Assembly (NCBI GenBank): GCA_025934955.1
Contig: JAICWE010000003.1
Location: forward strand, 1-64,000
DNA: 64,000 bases
DNA from: Gemmatimonadales bacterium
Lineage (GTDB): Bacteria > Gemmatimonadota > Gemmatimonadetes > Gemmatimonadales > GWC2-71-9
Direction: 5' to 3'
Shown here in pieces: positions 21,600 to 32,260 of this stretch. The position numbers and the translations under genes are program-made. Every line of letters starts with the position of its first letter. Positions within the stretch are counted from its first letter, which is position 1. The notes under the pieces were generated by a model. It was not told where the DNA came from. It saw only the letters and a list, made by a program, of their open reading frames with translations, and made no database searches.

Positions 21600-22523
21600 C
21601 TACGCCCGCGGGTGCGCCTGCTGGTACACCTTCTTCAGGCGCTCGACGCTGGTATGAGTATACACCTGGGTCGTGCTCAGGCTCGCGTGCCCCAGGAGTT
21701 CCTGCACCGCGCGGAGATCGGCGCCGGCGTCGAGCATGTGGGTCGCGAATGTGTGACGGAGCGAGTGCACCCGGAGCCCGTCGCCCGCCACCGCGTCGAA
21801 CATCCGGTGAATCCGCTGCTGCACCGCGCGCGGCGTGATCCGCCGTCCCTGCCGACTCACGAACATCGCCCGCCGGTCGCCGCCACGCTGCGCCACCAGC
21901 GGCCCACGCACCGCCAGATAGTTCCGCAGCGCGAGCACCGCGCGCGATCCGACCGGCACGATCCGCTCCTTCCGGCCTTTGCCGCGCACCTTGGCCTGGT
22001 CGGAGAGGAGATCCACGTCGGCGAGGTTGAGGCCCGCGAGTTCGGAGAGCCGCATGCCGGTGGAGTAGAACAGCTCCAGCATTGCGAGGTCGCGCCGGTC
22101 GCCGAAGTCGCCGCTCGTCGCCCGCGCCTCCGCCCAGGCAAAGAGCTGCTCGGTCTGCTGCCGGTCCATGTACGTGGGCAAGCGTTTGCCGAGCTTCGGC
22201 AGCCGGGTGGCGCGCGCCACCGTATTGGCGACGCCGTGATGCTCCTGGAGAAACCGATAGAGACTCCGCACCGCGGACAGCGCGCGCGCCGCCGACCGCT
22301 TCGCCAGCCCGCGGCGCTGCAGCTCGCCGAGAAAGCCGCGGAGCCCGAGCCGGTCCACGCTCGCCCACTCCCACGCGGCGCGCCCGCCATAGTGCCGGTC
22401 GCAAAAATCGAGGAACGCCTGGAGGTCGCGCCGGTAGGCGTTGACCGTATGCGGCGACTGCTGCTTCTCCTTCTCGAGATGCAGCAGGAACTCCTCTACC
22501 AGCGGATGCGGCACGGTGTCCAA
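21600..22523 (-). CDS. xerC: Tyrosine recombinase XerC/XerD family
   Basis: [55 protein letters not shown]; context trmFO-xerC-hslV. Confidence 0.92.
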   Translation of the reverse strand: MDTVPHPLVEEFLLHLEKEKQQSPHTVNAYRRDLQAFLDFCDRHYGGRAAWEWASVDRLGLRGFLGELQRRGLAKRSAARALSAVRSLYRFLQEHHGVANTVARATRLPKLGKRLPTYMDRQQTEQLFAWAEARATSGDFGDRRDLAMLELFYSTGMRLSELAGLNLADVDLLSDQAKVRGKGRKERIVPVGSRAVLALRNYLAVRGPLVAQRGGDRRAMFVSRQGRRITPRAVQQRIHRMFDAVAGDGLRVHSLRHTFATHMLDAGADLRAVQELLGHASLSTTQVYTHTSVERLKKVYQQAHPRA

Positions 22524-22537
22524 TCAGGGCCCCAGTC

Positions 22538-23842
22538 TCAGTGGACCGACGCCAGCCAGGTTCGGAAGTCCGCCTGCGCGCGCTCGACGAGCAGGCGCTT
22601 CCGTTCGTCTTTCCGCATCTTCCCCTCCACCGGCTCCAGCAGACCGAAGTTGGCGTTCATCGGCTGGAACCGCGACGGATCGGCCTCGCGGAGGTAGCGG
22701 TAGAGGCCGCCCAGCATCGTGGTCGGCGGAGGAATCACCGGCACCTCGCCGCAGAGCGCTCGCGCAAGATTGATCCCGGCGAGCAGTCCGGTGCCGAGCG
22801 ACTCGGTGTAGCCCTCAACACCGGTGAGCTGGCCGGCGATCAGGACGCAGGGATCGTCGCGCAGCGCGAGCGCGGACGTGAGACTCGCCGGACTGTTGAC
22901 GTACGAATTCCGGTGGATGCTGCCGTAACGCAGGAACTCGGCGCCGACGAGCCCGGGAATCGCGCGGAACACCCGCTGCTGCTCGGGAATCCGGAGTCGC
23001 GTCTGGAAGCCGACCAGATTCCACATCTGCCCCGCGCGGTCCTCGCGCCGCAGCTGCACCACCGCGTACGGCTCGCGTCCGGTGCGCGGGTCGGGCAGGC
23101 CGACCGGCTTCATCGGCCCGAAGCGCAGCGTCTCCCGGCCCCGTCGCGCCATCTCCTCCACCGGCAGACAGCCCTCGAAGTAGGACACCTGGTCGAAGTC
23201 GTGCCCGTGGTGCTGGTCCGCTTCGGCGAGCAGATCCACGAATGTTTCGTAGCCGCCGCGGTCCATCGGCGCGTTGAGATAGTCGTCGCCGTCGCCCTTG
23301 CCCCAGCGGGAGAGCGCGTAGAGCCGATCGGCCTCGAGCGATTCGCGGGAGACGATCGGCGCGATGGCGTCGTAGAAGGCGAGCGAGTCGCGCCCGAGCC
23401 GCGCGGCCAGCGCCGTCGCCAGCCGCTCCGAAGTGAGCGGGCCGGTCGCGATCACGGCCGGCGACCGCACCTCGGCGACCTCGCCGCGCACCACGGTGAT
23501 GCCGGGGTGCGACGCGATGCGCGCCTCGACCTCGCGCGAGAAGACGTCGCGGTCCACCGCGAGCGCCGTTCCGCCGGGGACGCGGGCCAGATCGGCGCAG
23601 GGCAGCAGCACGCTGCCCAACGCCCGGAGCTCGGCCTTGAGCAGGCCGTGCGCGTTCTCGACGTCGGTGGACTTGAAGGAGTTGCTGCAGACCAGCTCGC
23701 CCAGGCGGTCGGTCTGGTGGGCCGGCGTCCGCACCGCCGGTCGCATCTCGTGCAGCGTCACCCGCACGCCGCGCTCGGCCAGCGCCCAGGCGGCCTCCGA
23801 GCCGGCCAGGCCGCCGCCGATGACGGCGGCGCTCGTGCTCAT
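22538..23842 (-). CDS. trmFO: Methylenetetrahydrofolate-tRNA-(uracil-5-)-methyltransferase
   Basis: AAVIGGGLAGSEAAWALAERGVRVTLHEMRP, LVCSNSFKS, MNANFGLLEP. Confidence 0.95.
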   Translation of the reverse strand: MSTSAAVIGGGLAGSEAAWALAERGVRVTLHEMRPAVRTPAHQTDRLGELVCSNSFKSTDVENAHGLLKAELRALGSVLLPCADLARVPGGTALAVDRDVFSREVEARIASHPGITVVRGEVAEVRSPAVIATGPLTSERLATALAARLGRDSLAFYDAIAPIVSRESLEADRLYALSRWGKGDGDDYLNAPMDRGGYETFVDLLAEADQHHGHDFDQVSYFEGCLPVEEMARRGRETLRFGPMKPVGLPDPRTGREPYAVVQLRREDRAGQMWNLVGFQTRLRIPEQQRVFRAIPGLVGAEFLRYGSIHRNSYVNSPASLTSALALRDDPCVLIAGQLTGVEGYTESLGTGLLAGINLARALCGEVPVIPPPTTMLGGLYRYLREADPSRFQPMNANFGLLEPVEGKMRKDERKRLLVERAQADFRTWLASVH

Positions 23843-26283
23843 GCCAGCGCCGCCTCCTCGGGCTCGGCGGTGACGAGCTTGTGGCCGCACTTGAGGCAGG
23901 TGAGGCTCTCCCCCTCCGCGCGACTGGTCTTCTTCTCCATGCCGACCCAGCCACACTCGGGACAGGTCTCCGGCACCGGACGGTTCCAGGTCGAGAAGTC
24001 GCACTTGGGATAGCGCATGCAGCCCCAGAAGGACTTTCCCCGCTTGGTGCGCCGCTCGGCCAGATCTCCCTCGATGCACTTGGGACACTTGATGCCGAGC
24101 GGAATCGACCGCGTCCCCTTGCACGTGGGGTAGGTGGTGCAGGCGAGGAACTCACCGAAGCGGCCGGTCTTGATGACCATCGGCGAGCCGCAGAGGTGGC
24201 ACTTCTCGTCGGTCGGACGGTCGGGCACCTTGTCCTTCCTGAGCGACTTCACGTAATCGCAGGTCTTCTTGTAGTTCACACAGGCGAAGTACGGCCCGAA
24301 TCGCCCGGTCTTGAGCTCCACCGCGCTGCCGCACTTGGGACAGCGCTCACTCGCCAGCCGCTCGGCGGTGAGGCCATGCGCCTCGGCGACGAGCGCGTTG
24401 ATGTCCACCGCGTCGAGCGCGCGGGTGAAGGGACCATAGAAGTCGCTGAGGACCTCCTGCCAGTCCTTGTTCTCCTCCTCGATCTGGTCGAGCTCCTCCT
24501 CCATCTGCGACGTGAAGGCGACGTTGAAGATCTCGGGGAACTTGCTCACCATCACCTTCTCGACCGTCTCGCCCAGCTCGGTCGGGAAGAAGCGGCGCTG
24601 GTCCACCTTCACGTACTCGCGCTGCGAGAGCGTGCTGATGATGGCGCTGTATGTCGACGGCCGGCCGATGCCCAGCCGCTCCAGCTCCTTCACCAGACTC
24701 GCCTCGGAGAAGCGGGGCGGCGGCTCGGTGAAGTGCTGCGACGGCGTGATCTCGCGCACCTCGACCCGGTCGCCCTGCCGCAGCGGCGGAATCGGCGAGA
24801 GATCCTCGACGCTCTTCCCCTCCTCCACCTCTCGGCCTTCGTGGTAGACGACGTGGTAGCCGTCGAACAACAGCACCGAACCGGTGGCACGGAAGAGGTA
24901 CTCGCCGAGATCGAAGTCCACGATGGTCATGTCGTAGACCGCCGGCGTCATCTGCGACGCGACGAAGCGCTGCCAGATGAGCTGGTAGAGCCGGAACTGG
25001 TCCGGCTCGAGGAAGCGCTGCACCTGCTCGGGGCGGCGGCGCACGTCAGTGGGGCGGATCGCCTCATGGGCGTCCTGCACCCGTGCCGCCTTGCGCGAGC
25101 TGTACGCGTTAGGCGCGTCGGGGAGATACGGCTTCGGGTAGCTCGCGCCGATGAATTCGCGCACCGAGGCGATTGCGCCGTCGCTCACGCGCACCGAGTC
25201 GGTCCGCATGTACGTGATCAGGCCGACGGCGCTCTCCTCGCCGACGTCGATGCCCTCGTAGAGATCCTGCGCCGCCCGCATGGTGCGCCGGCTGGAGAAG
25301 CCGAGCTTCTTGGCGGCCTCCTGCTGCAGCGTGCTGGTGGTGAACGGCGCGCCCGGGCGCTTGCGCCGCTGCTTCCGCTCGACGCCGGTGACGACGAACG
25401 GCCGCGTGCGCACCGCGTCCACTACCGCCTGCGCGTCCGCCTGGGTGTGCAGCTCGGGCTTGTGGCCCTTCACCTTGTGCAGCGACGCCTCGAAGGTCAC
25501 GCCGTCCTTGGCGCAGAGCGCTTCGATGGTCCAGTACTCCTGCGGCTTGAACGCGCGGATGTCGCGCTCCCGCTCGACGATGAGCCGGAGCGCCACGGTC
25601 TGGACCCGCCCGGCGCTCAAGCCGGTCTTGATGCTGCGCCAGAGGATCGGACTCGCCTTGTAGCCGACGAGCCGGTCGAGGATGCGGCGGGCCTGCTGCG
25701 CGTTCACCTTGCGGTCGTCGATCTCGAGCGGATGCTGCATCGCCTCCTTGATGGCGTCCTTGGTGATCTCGTGAAAGAGCACCCGCCGCATCGGCGCGCC
25801 ACCGCCCAGCTGCTCGGCGACGTGCCAGGCGATCGCCTCGCCTTCGCGGTCCGGGTCGGTGGCGAGGTATACCGTCCTGGCGCCCTTCGCCGCCTTCTTG
25901 AGATCGGCCAGGGTCTTCGCCTTGCCCTTGATGGTGACGTACTTCGGCTGGAAGCCGCGCTCGACGTCCACCCCCAACTCGCGGGTCGGCAGGTCGCGCA
26001 CGTGGCCGATGGTGGCCTTTACGTCGTAGCCGGCGCCGAGATACCGGCCGATGGTCCGGGCCTTGGTGGGTGACTCGACGATGACGAGCGACCCGCTGCG
26101 GCCGCGGCCAGCCGCGCCGGCGCCATCACCGCCGGATGCCGACCGCGGAGTACGTCGCGCCGCCGGCTTGCCGGCCTTCGTGGTACGGGTCGGCTTCGCG
26201 GCCTTTGCCTTGGCCGGAGCCGCAGCCGACTCGGTGGCCGGGGTCTTCGTCGATTTCGAACGCTTGCTCGGAGTTGTTGCCAT
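23839..26283 (-). CDS. topA: DNA topoisomerase I
   Basis: LVIVESPTKARTIGRYLG, ATDPDREGEAIAWHVAEQL, SAGRVQTVALRLIVERE, C-terminal zinc fingers; Lys/Ala-rich N-terminal tail. Confidence 0.96.
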   Translation of the reverse strand: MATTPSKRSKSTKTPATESAAAPAKAKAAKPTRTTKAGKPAARRTPRSASGGDGAGAAGRGRSGSLVIVESPTKARTIGRYLGAGYDVKATIGHVRDLPTRELGVDVERGFQPKYVTIKGKAKTLADLKKAAKGARTVYLATDPDREGEAIAWHVAEQLGGGAPMRRVLFHEITKDAIKEAMQHPLEIDDRKVNAQQARRILDRLVGYKASPILWRSIKTGLSAGRVQTVALRLIVERERDIRAFKPQEYWTIEALCAKDGVTFEASLHKVKGHKPELHTQADAQAVVDAVRTRPFVVTGVERKQRRKRPGAPFTTSTLQQEAAKKLGFSSRRTMRAAQDLYEGIDVGEESAVGLITYMRTDSVRVSDGAIASVREFIGASYPKPYLPDAPNAYSSRKAARVQDAHEAIRPTDVRRRPEQVQRFLEPDQFRLYQLIWQRFVASQMTPAVYDMTIVDFDLGEYLFRATGSVLLFDGYHVVYHEGREVEEGKSVEDLSPIPPLRQGDRVEVREITPSQHFTEPPPRFSEASLVKELERLGIGRPSTYSAIISTLSQREYVKVDQRRFFPTELGETVEKVMVSKFPEIFNVAFTSQMEEELDQIEEENKDWQEVLSDFYGPFTRALDAVDINALVAEAHGLTAERLASERCPKCGSAVELKTGRFGPYFACVNYKKTCDYVKSLRKDKVPDRPTDEKCHLCGSPMVIKTGRFGEFLACTTYPTCKGTRSIPLGIKCPKCIEGDLAERRTKRGKSFWGCMRYPKCDFSTWNRPVPETCPECGWVGMEKKTSRAEGESLTCLKCGHKLVTAEPEEAALA

Positions 26284-26398
26284 GTCTCTCGCTACCTGAT
26301 GTCCCTGAACCGGAAGGCGCCGCAGCGCCGTACCGAAAAAACGCGTGCGGCTCGGACTTGGCAAGCCGAGACCGCACAAGATCTTACCTGACAAGAAT

Positions 26399-26914
26399 TT
26401 ACCAGCCTGCCTCGCGCCGCGCCACCTCCACAACCGCCCGGGCGACCTCGCCTGGCGGCCGGTTCGCGTCCACCCGGTGCGGGGTCCGCTCGTAGAACGG
26501 CGCCCGCTCGGCGAGCAATTGCCGCATCCGCTTCTCGGGATCGCCGCTGGCAAGGAGCGGCCGGCCGCCGTCGGCAGTTGCCCGCCGGGTGGCGACGGCC
26601 GCAGGACACACAAGATAGATGATAGCGCAAGCCGGCGCCGCCCAATCGAGCGCACCGGGTTGCGCCGCCCACCCGCCGCCCGGCGCGATGACCCCCGGCT
26701 CCGTTTCCAGCACGGCCGCCATCGCCTCCTGCTCGATCTGGCGGAAGCGCGCCTCGCCATACTCGCCGAAGATGCGCGTGACCGGTGCGCCGACGCGGCG
26801 CTCGATCACGCGGTCGAGGTCCACGAACGCCGCGCCCAGCAGCTCCGCCGCGAGCGGTCCGGCCGTGGACTTGCCCGAGCCGGGCAACCCGATCAGCACG
26901 ACGTGGCGGCGCAC
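26399..26914 (-). CDS. aroK: Shikimate kinase
   Basis: VVLIGLPGSGKSTAGPLAAELLGAAFVDLDRVIE, APGGGW; likely GTG start at 26914. Confidence 0.9.
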   Translation of the reverse strand: MRRHVVLIGLPGSGKSTAGPLAAELLGAAFVDLDRVIERRVGAPVTRIFGEYGEARFRQIEQEAMAAVLETEPGVIAPGGGWAAQPGALDWAAPACAIIYLVCPAAVATRRATADGGRPLLASGDPEKRMRQLLAERAPFYERTPHRVDANRPPGEVARAVVEVARREAGW

Positions 26915-26918
26915 CGGC

Positions 26919-28166
26919 TCACCCCGATTCGGCGTCGCGCGCGTCGGCCGCTTCGCTCGCGCGCCGCGCGACCCAGCGGGCGCCGAGCGCGTCGAGATAG
27001 CCGGCGACGTTGCGGCGCATCTCACCGAGCGAGTCGCCACCGAACTTCTCCAGCATCGCGTCGGCCAGCACGATGGCGACGGCCGCCTCCGCGATCACGC
27101 CGAGCGCGGGCACGGCGGTGACGTCGGACCGCTCGCTCTGCGCGTTGGCGGGGGTGCCGGTGCGGAGATCCACGGTGGGGAGCGGACTCATGAGCGTCGC
27201 GATCGGCTTCATGGCGACCCGCAGCACCAGCGGCTCGCCGGTGGTGATGCCCCCCTCGAGCCCGCCCGCGCGGTTGCTGCGGCGCCGGACACCGCCGCGC
27301 GGCTCGCCGGCTGGCGGCGTCATGCCGGGCGCCGCGTCGACCGCGTCGTGCACCTCGGAACCCGGGCGCCGCGCCGCCTCCACACCGAGGCCGACCTCCA
27401 CCGCTTTCACCGCCGGCAGCGACATGAGCGCGCCGGCGAGCCGGCCATCGAGCTTGCGATCCCAGCTCACATGGCTGCCGAGGCCGACGGGAAGTCCGCG
27501 CGCGACGATCTCGACTTCGCCGCCGAGGGTATCGCCGGCCTGCTTGGCGGCGTCGATGCGCGCGATGATGCGGGCGTGGGCCGCGGCGTCCAGGGTGCGG
27601 ACCTCGGAGCGGTCGGCCGCCGCGTTGAGTGGCGAAGGCAGCTCGGCGGGCGCGTCGGCGCGGATGCCTCCGAGCGAGACGACGTGGCTCCCGATCTCGA
27701 TGCCGAACTCGTCCAGCAGCCGCCGTGCGAGCGCGCCGCCGGCGACGCGGGCGGCGGTCTCCCGGGCGCTGGCGCGCTCCAGGATATCGCGGGCGTCGAG
27801 CCGATCATACTTGAGCACGCCGGCCAGGTCGGCGTGGCCGGGACGCGGGCGACTCACGCGGCGACGGCGCAGCTCGCCCGGCGTGCCCTCGGCCGCCATG
27901 ACGTCTTCCCAGTTGCTCCAGTCGCGATTGGCGACGAGCATCGCGACCGGCGAGCCGAGGGTTTCGCCGCCGCGCACGCCGCTCAGCCACTCGACGCGGT
28001 CGCGCTCGATCTTCATCCGCGCGCCGCGGCCGTAGCCCTGCATCCGGCGAGCGAGCTCGCGGTCCACGTCGTCGGCGCGCACCGGAAGCCCCGCAGGCAG
28101 CCCCTCGACCAGCGCGATCAGTCCCTTGCCGTGGGACTCGCCGGCGGTGGTCACGCGCAGGTGCAT
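26919..28166 (-). CDS. aroC: Chorismate synthase
   Basis: TTAGESHGKGLIALVEGLPAGLPV, RPRPGHADLAGVLKY, GGLEGGITTGEPLVLRVAMKPI. Confidence 0.96.
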   Translation of the reverse strand: MHLRVTTAGESHGKGLIALVEGLPAGLPVRADDVDRELARRMQGYGRGARMKIERDRVEWLSGVRGGETLGSPVAMLVANRDWSNWEDVMAAEGTPGELRRRRVSRPRPGHADLAGVLKYDRLDARDILERASARETAARVAGGALARRLLDEFGIEIGSHVVSLGGIRADAPAELPSPLNAAADRSEVRTLDAAAHARIIARIDAAKQAGDTLGGEVEIVARGLPVGLGSHVSWDRKLDGRLAGALMSLPAVKAVEVGLGVEAARRPGSEVHDAVDAAPGMTPPAGEPRGGVRRRSNRAGGLEGGITTGEPLVLRVAMKPIATLMSPLPTVDLRTGTPANAQSERSDVTAVPALGVIAEAAVAIVLADAMLEKFGGDSLGEMRRNVAGYLDALGARWVARRASEAADARDAESG

Positions 28167-28193
28167 CGCAGCTCCTCACCCCTGAAAGACGGA

Positions 28194-28217
28194 CGAGCCC
28201 GGCTCAAGCCGGGCTCG
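28194..28217 (-). terminator. Hairpin terminator candidate after pilQ
   Basis: Perfect 10-bp stem CGAGCCCGGC-TCAA-GCCGGGCTCG between pilQ stop and aroC start; T-rich TCTTTC follows on minus strand. Confidence 0.6.
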
Positions 28218-28245
28218 CCCCTGAAATCTGCCGTCCGACCGGTGA

Positions 28246-30054
28246 CTACCGGGCGGCGTCGCCGTCGTCGATGATGCGGGGCGTCACCAAGATAACCAGG
28301 TCGCGACGGTTCTCGGTGTCGCTGGAGAAGCTGAACAGCTTGCCGACGATCGGCAGCGCCGAGAGCAGCGGGATGCCGGTCTTGGTCTTGGTGACCTGGG
28401 TGACCGTCAGGCCGCCGATGACCGCCGTCTCACCGTCATCGACGAGGAGCTGGTTGTCGGCGCTCTGCTTCTGGAAGTTGTAGCCGAGGTCCGCCTGCTG
28501 GAGGATCTGGACCGCGGAGCGCTCGGTGTGGAGCTGCATCAGAATCTGGCGGTTGTTGGTCACGTGCGGCGTGACGGTCAGCCGGATGCCGGTCTCCTTG
28601 AACTGCACCGTGGCGCGCGGAGCGCCGTTGGTGCCGCCCTGTGAGCTGGCGTCGATGATACGGACCGGCGTCTCCTCACCCACGAGGATGTCGGCCTGGC
28701 GGTTGTCGAGCGTGCTGATGACCGGCTCCGCCTGCACGTCGGAGAGATCCACCCGCTCCAGCGCGCTGAGGAAGCTGGTGACGGAGAACCCGCCGATCGC
28801 GGTGGAGAAGATCAGGTCGAGCGCGGAGCCGGTGATGGTGGAGCTTGCGTTGCCCACGGCGGAGAGGCTGTTGCCGCCGAGGTTGACGACGTCCACCGTC
28901 TTGTCAAACGGCTTGCCGGTGCTCGGATCGGTGCGTTGCACGAGCTGGTTGAAGAACTGGTTCTGGCTGCCGAGGTCGTAGCGCACGCCGAGCTGCTCGA
29001 TGTCGGTGCGGTCCACCAGGATGATCTTCGCCTGGATGGAGATCTGCGGCGTGCGCACGTCGAGGCCGCGGATGAAATCGGCGATGCTGCCGATGCGGCT
29101 CTTGGTGTCGGTGACGATGAGCGCGTTGGAGCCGGTGTCGGCGACGACGCGACCGCGATTCTTGGTGAGGATGCTCTCCACCGTCTTCGCCAGCGAGCCG
29201 GCGTTGGCGTAGTTGACGCGGACGACGTTGGTCTCGAGCGGCTCGAGCGAGTCGAGCGCGGCGAGCACCGAGGGCGCGTCCACGCGGATGATGCCGCCCG
29301 GCATTTCCTGCGCGGTCAGGCCCTGGGTCGCGAGGATTGCCTGGAACGCCTGCGGCCACGGCTGGTTCTTGATCTCGGCCGTCACCTCGCCCTTGATGTC
29401 CTTGCCGAGGATGATGGTGCGGCCGCTGAACGAGGCGAAGCCGGCGACCACGTCGGCGACGCTGGCCTTGTCCCAGGTCACGGTGATGCGCGGCTCGTCC
29501 AGGGCGCTCCGCACCGGCTGCGGCCGGCTGGTGGCGACCAGCACCTCGGGCCGTGACGCGGCGGCAGCCGGTGCGGGGCGCGCGAGCGGCGCGGGCTGCG
29601 CATCGGCCAGGTCGTCGTCGGCGGGCGCGGCGGCCAGCGACGTCCACGCCGCGAACGCCTTCTCGGCGCCGAACGACACCCGGATCGACCCGTCGGTGCG
29701 GTCGATCTTGTAGGGCTTGGCGCTCTCGAGGTCGAGCACGATGCGCACGACGTCGGGGCGGAACTGACTGTAGCGCACGTTTCGAATGCCGCCGCGGCTC
29801 ACGCCGTCGTAGAGCGTCGCGGTGGCGCCGAGGTGCGCGCCCTTGACGTCGAGGACGAGGCGGGCCGGGCTGTCGAGCAGGAAGTCCTGCACGTCCACGG
29901 CGCCGCGGATGTTGACCACGAAGTCGGCCCGGCCGGGCGCCGATCGGAGGCTGACGGCGGTCACCTCGCCGCCGTGCGGGTCGTCGGCGCGGGCCGGCGA
30001 GGCGGTCGCGATCAGCGCGACAGCGGCAAGGGTCACACCCAACAGGCGCTTCAT
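28246..30054 (-). CDS. pilQ: Type IV pilus secretin PilQ (AMIN + secretin)
   Basis: AMIN-like N-term; secretin C-term (VGEETPVRIID, DNQLLVDDGETAVIGGL, KTGIPLLSALPIVGKLFS). Confidence 0.94.
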   Translation of the reverse strand: MKRLLGVTLAAVALIATASPARADDPHGGEVTAVSLRSAPGRADFVVNIRGAVDVQDFLLDSPARLVLDVKGAHLGATATLYDGVSRGGIRNVRYSQFRPDVVRIVLDLESAKPYKIDRTDGSIRVSFGAEKAFAAWTSLAAAPADDDLADAQPAPLARPAPAAAASRPEVLVATSRPQPVRSALDEPRITVTWDKASVADVVAGFASFSGRTIILGKDIKGEVTAEIKNQPWPQAFQAILATQGLTAQEMPGGIIRVDAPSVLAALDSLEPLETNVVRVNYANAGSLAKTVESILTKNRGRVVADTGSNALIVTDTKSRIGSIADFIRGLDVRTPQISIQAKIILVDRTDIEQLGVRYDLGSQNQFFNQLVQRTDPSTGKPFDKTVDVVNLGGNSLSAVGNASSTITGSALDLIFSTAIGGFSVTSFLSALERVDLSDVQAEPVISTLDNRQADILVGEETPVRIIDASSQGGTNGAPRATVQFKETGIRLTVTPHVTNNRQILMQLHTERSAVQILQQADLGYNFQKQSADNQLLVDDGETAVIGGLTVTQVTKTKTGIPLLSALPIVGKLFSFSSDTENRRDLVILVTPRIIDDGDAAR

Positions 30055-30878
30055 GGCGTCACGTCCTCCTGCTTGCGGAGCGAGAGAGTTTCCTGGCGCT
30101 CGAATCCGAAGTCCTCGACGGTGAAGACGATGTCCTTCGGCCGAATCTGGGCGACCTTGAGCCGGCCGATCTGTTCGCCGGCGCGGAGCTTGTGGCGCTT
30201 ACCGGTGGTCCTGTCGCGCAGCACCGCCACGCTGTTGGCGGCATCCTGCATGTCCTCGTAGATCCCCACGAGCTGGAGATCGGCGAGCTCGGGCCCGGCG
30301 CTCTTGAGATCCATGAGCGACGCGAACGGATCGCGGGAGCCGCCGCCGTAGGCGAAGCTCTCCCGCTCGACGTCGGTCTCGTGCGCCTTCCGCATCGAGT
30401 CGGCGTGCATCGAGTCGGCCGCCGCGTTGGTGATCACCGGCGTGGCGGACGCGGGCGGATCGGCCGGACGGCGGGCGCTGTCGGGCGCCGCCGCCGATGC
30501 CGCCGCGCCCGGGCCGGCCGGCGCCGTGCTGGCCGCGAGCACCGCGGTGGTGCCGGCGGGTCCGCACGCCGTGGCGATCTCGGGCAGCGTCGCGCCTTCC
30601 GGCAGCTTGGCGGCGAGCTTCTTCCGGCCCGCCTTCGTCCGGCCGAGCGCCGCCTTGACGGAGTCGCCGCAGACCGTGAAGCGGGCGAACTGCAGCGAGT
30701 CGGCGACCTCACGCGCGTGGCGCACGCTGTCGTTTCGGGCGCGCAGCGCGGCGACCTTCGCCCGCGAGGCGGCGTCCTCGTCGGGCTTCTTCTGGTTGGC
30801 GCAGGCGGTCACGGCGGCGGCCAGCATCAGCCCCGCGCCGAGCCCGCGGACCACGGCGTTAGGTGCCACTGTTGTCAC
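30051..30878 (-). CDS. pilP: PilP-like pilus assembly lipoprotein
   Basis: Lipobox VTAC; SRDPFASLM ... LADLQLVGIYED; between pilO and pilQ. Confidence 0.8.
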   Translation of the reverse strand: MTTVAPNAVVRGLGAGLMLAAAVTACANQKKPDEDAASRAKVAALRARNDSVRHAREVADSLQFARFTVCGDSVKAALGRTKAGRKKLAAKLPEGATLPEIATACGPAGTTAVLAASTAPAGPGAAASAAAPDSARRPADPPASATPVITNAAADSMHADSMRKAHETDVERESFAYGGGSRDPFASLMDLKSAGPELADLQLVGIYEDMQDAANSVAVLRDRTTGKRHKLRAGEQIGRLKVAQIRPKDIVFTVEDFGFERQETLSLRKQEDVTP

Positions 30879-31488
30879 CCTCCCCGGTCGCGCTCTTCAC
30901 GAAGGTGCGGATCTGGAACTTGGCCTCGAGCAGCGCACCGGTGCTGTCGCCCAGGGCCTTGGCCGCGGGCGCCGGTGCCGCGGCGACGCTGACGTCGAAG
31001 GGCACGATGATGCGCTGGAGACTGGCGATGTCCGCCATGAACTCGCCGATCTGGTCGTAGTGGCCGAGCACCGACACCTTGTACTTGTGGGTGTCGAACG
31101 GCGCCGGACCCGGTTCGACCGGCATGGGGACGATGTTGGACAGGTTCACGCCCCGCACCTTGGCGCGGGTGCTGATGTCGTCGAGCAGGTTGGGCACTTC
31201 GTTGCGGTCCGGCACCAGCCGGCGCAGCACGCCGAGGCTCGCGCGGTAGACGTCGAGCCGGCGGCGGAGGTCCTCGACCGTGCCGTTGGCCAGCTCGCGC
31301 TTGGCGCTGTCGGTCTGCGCCTCGAGCGTGCTGATGGTGTCCTGCACCGCCGTGATCCGCTCCCGTCCCGCCTTCAGCCCGGAGATTCCGGCGAGACTCA
31401 GCCCTTCGCCGGTGTACCCCATGTAGCCGATCACGAGGGGCAGCCCGACCAGGGCGATCGACACCAGCTTCGAGTTCGTGGCCATCAT
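30859..31488 (-). CDS. pilO: PilO-like pilus assembly protein
   Basis: Single N-terminal TM, coiled coil, position in pilMNOPQ. Confidence 0.85.
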   Translation of the reverse strand: MMATNSKLVSIALVGLPLVIGYMGYTGEGLSLAGISGLKAGRERITAVQDTISTLEAQTDSAKRELANGTVEDLRRRLDVYRASLGVLRRLVPDRNEVPNLLDDISTRAKVRGVNLSNIVPMPVEPGPAPFDTHKYKVSVLGHYDQIGEFMADIASLQRIIVPFDVSVAAAPAPAAKALGDSTGALLEAKFQIRTFVKSATGEGDNSGT

Positions 31489-31489
31489 C

Positions 31490-32236
31490 TCACCTCACCG
31501 ACTGGCTGAGAGGGGCGGTGTGGATGTACGCGGAGTCGGCCCGCTTGAACGTGGCGCGCAGCGTGAACGCCGTGACCGGCCGCTCCTTGTCCACCACCGT
31601 CTGGGCCGCGATCGGCGTCACGTCGGTCACCCACGGTGAGGCCTCGAGCTGCCGCAGGAACTTGGTGTACGCCTGGATGTCCACCGTCCGGCCGTCGATC
31701 TGGAAGGCGACGGTGCGAGGGTCGGCCGTGGTGTCGGGGGCGGGCTTGGCGCTCTTGTCCTTGTCGTCCTTGGCGCTCTTGTCCGCCGCTGCGGGCGCCT
31801 TCGACGAGCCGCTGTCCGGATCGGCGATCGTGGCCATCGCGGTGAGCCAGGTGTACGCCGGCAGCGCCCGCGCCACTTCGTCGAGGACGTGCGGCCAGAT
31901 GTAGCGCTCGCCGTCGACGCCGCGGATGACCCCGATCTGGGAGAGCAGCGAGTCGCGGATCAGCTCCTGATGCTTCTTCTGCAGCAGGAATCCCTTGAAC
32001 CGCTTGTGCTCGGCCCGCACCTGCTCCAGCTGCGGCTCCAGCCGCGCGAGCGTGGTGGCGTTGTGCACCCAGCCGTAGCCCAGCACGCCGACGACGGCGA
32101 CCCAGCTCGCCGCGGCGGCGAGGAGGAGCGGATCCTTGACCCGCGCGCCGGCGGCCCTGAGCTGCTCGCCCACGCCGGCGAGCGGTGAGCCCGCGCGCTT
32201 GCGCTTGAGACCGGGGCGGAGATTGATGGTGATCAT
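31490..32236 (-). CDS. pilN: PilN-like pilus assembly protein
   Basis: MITINLRP N-term, TM segment, position in pilMNOPQ. Confidence 0.87.
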   Translation of the reverse strand: MITINLRPGLKRKRAGSPLAGVGEQLRAAGARVKDPLLLAAAASWVAVVGVLGYGWVHNATTLARLEPQLEQVRAEHKRFKGFLLQKKHQELIRDSLLSQIGVIRGVDGERYIWPHVLDEVARALPAYTWLTAMATIADPDSGSSKAPAAADKSAKDDKDKSAKPAPDTTADPRTVAFQIDGRTVDIQAYTKFLRQLEASPWVTDVTPIAAQTVVDKERPVTAFTLRATFKRADSAYIHTAPLSQSVR

Positions 32237-32260
32237 GGCGATTCGGTTCTCGCGTCGGGG

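Noticed and set aside
21600-22523. Tyrosine recombinase as evidence of a mobile element next to the peptide cassette
   Set aside because: Its trmFO-xerC-hslV context is the conserved housekeeping arrangement of XerC-type recombinases; no att repeats seen
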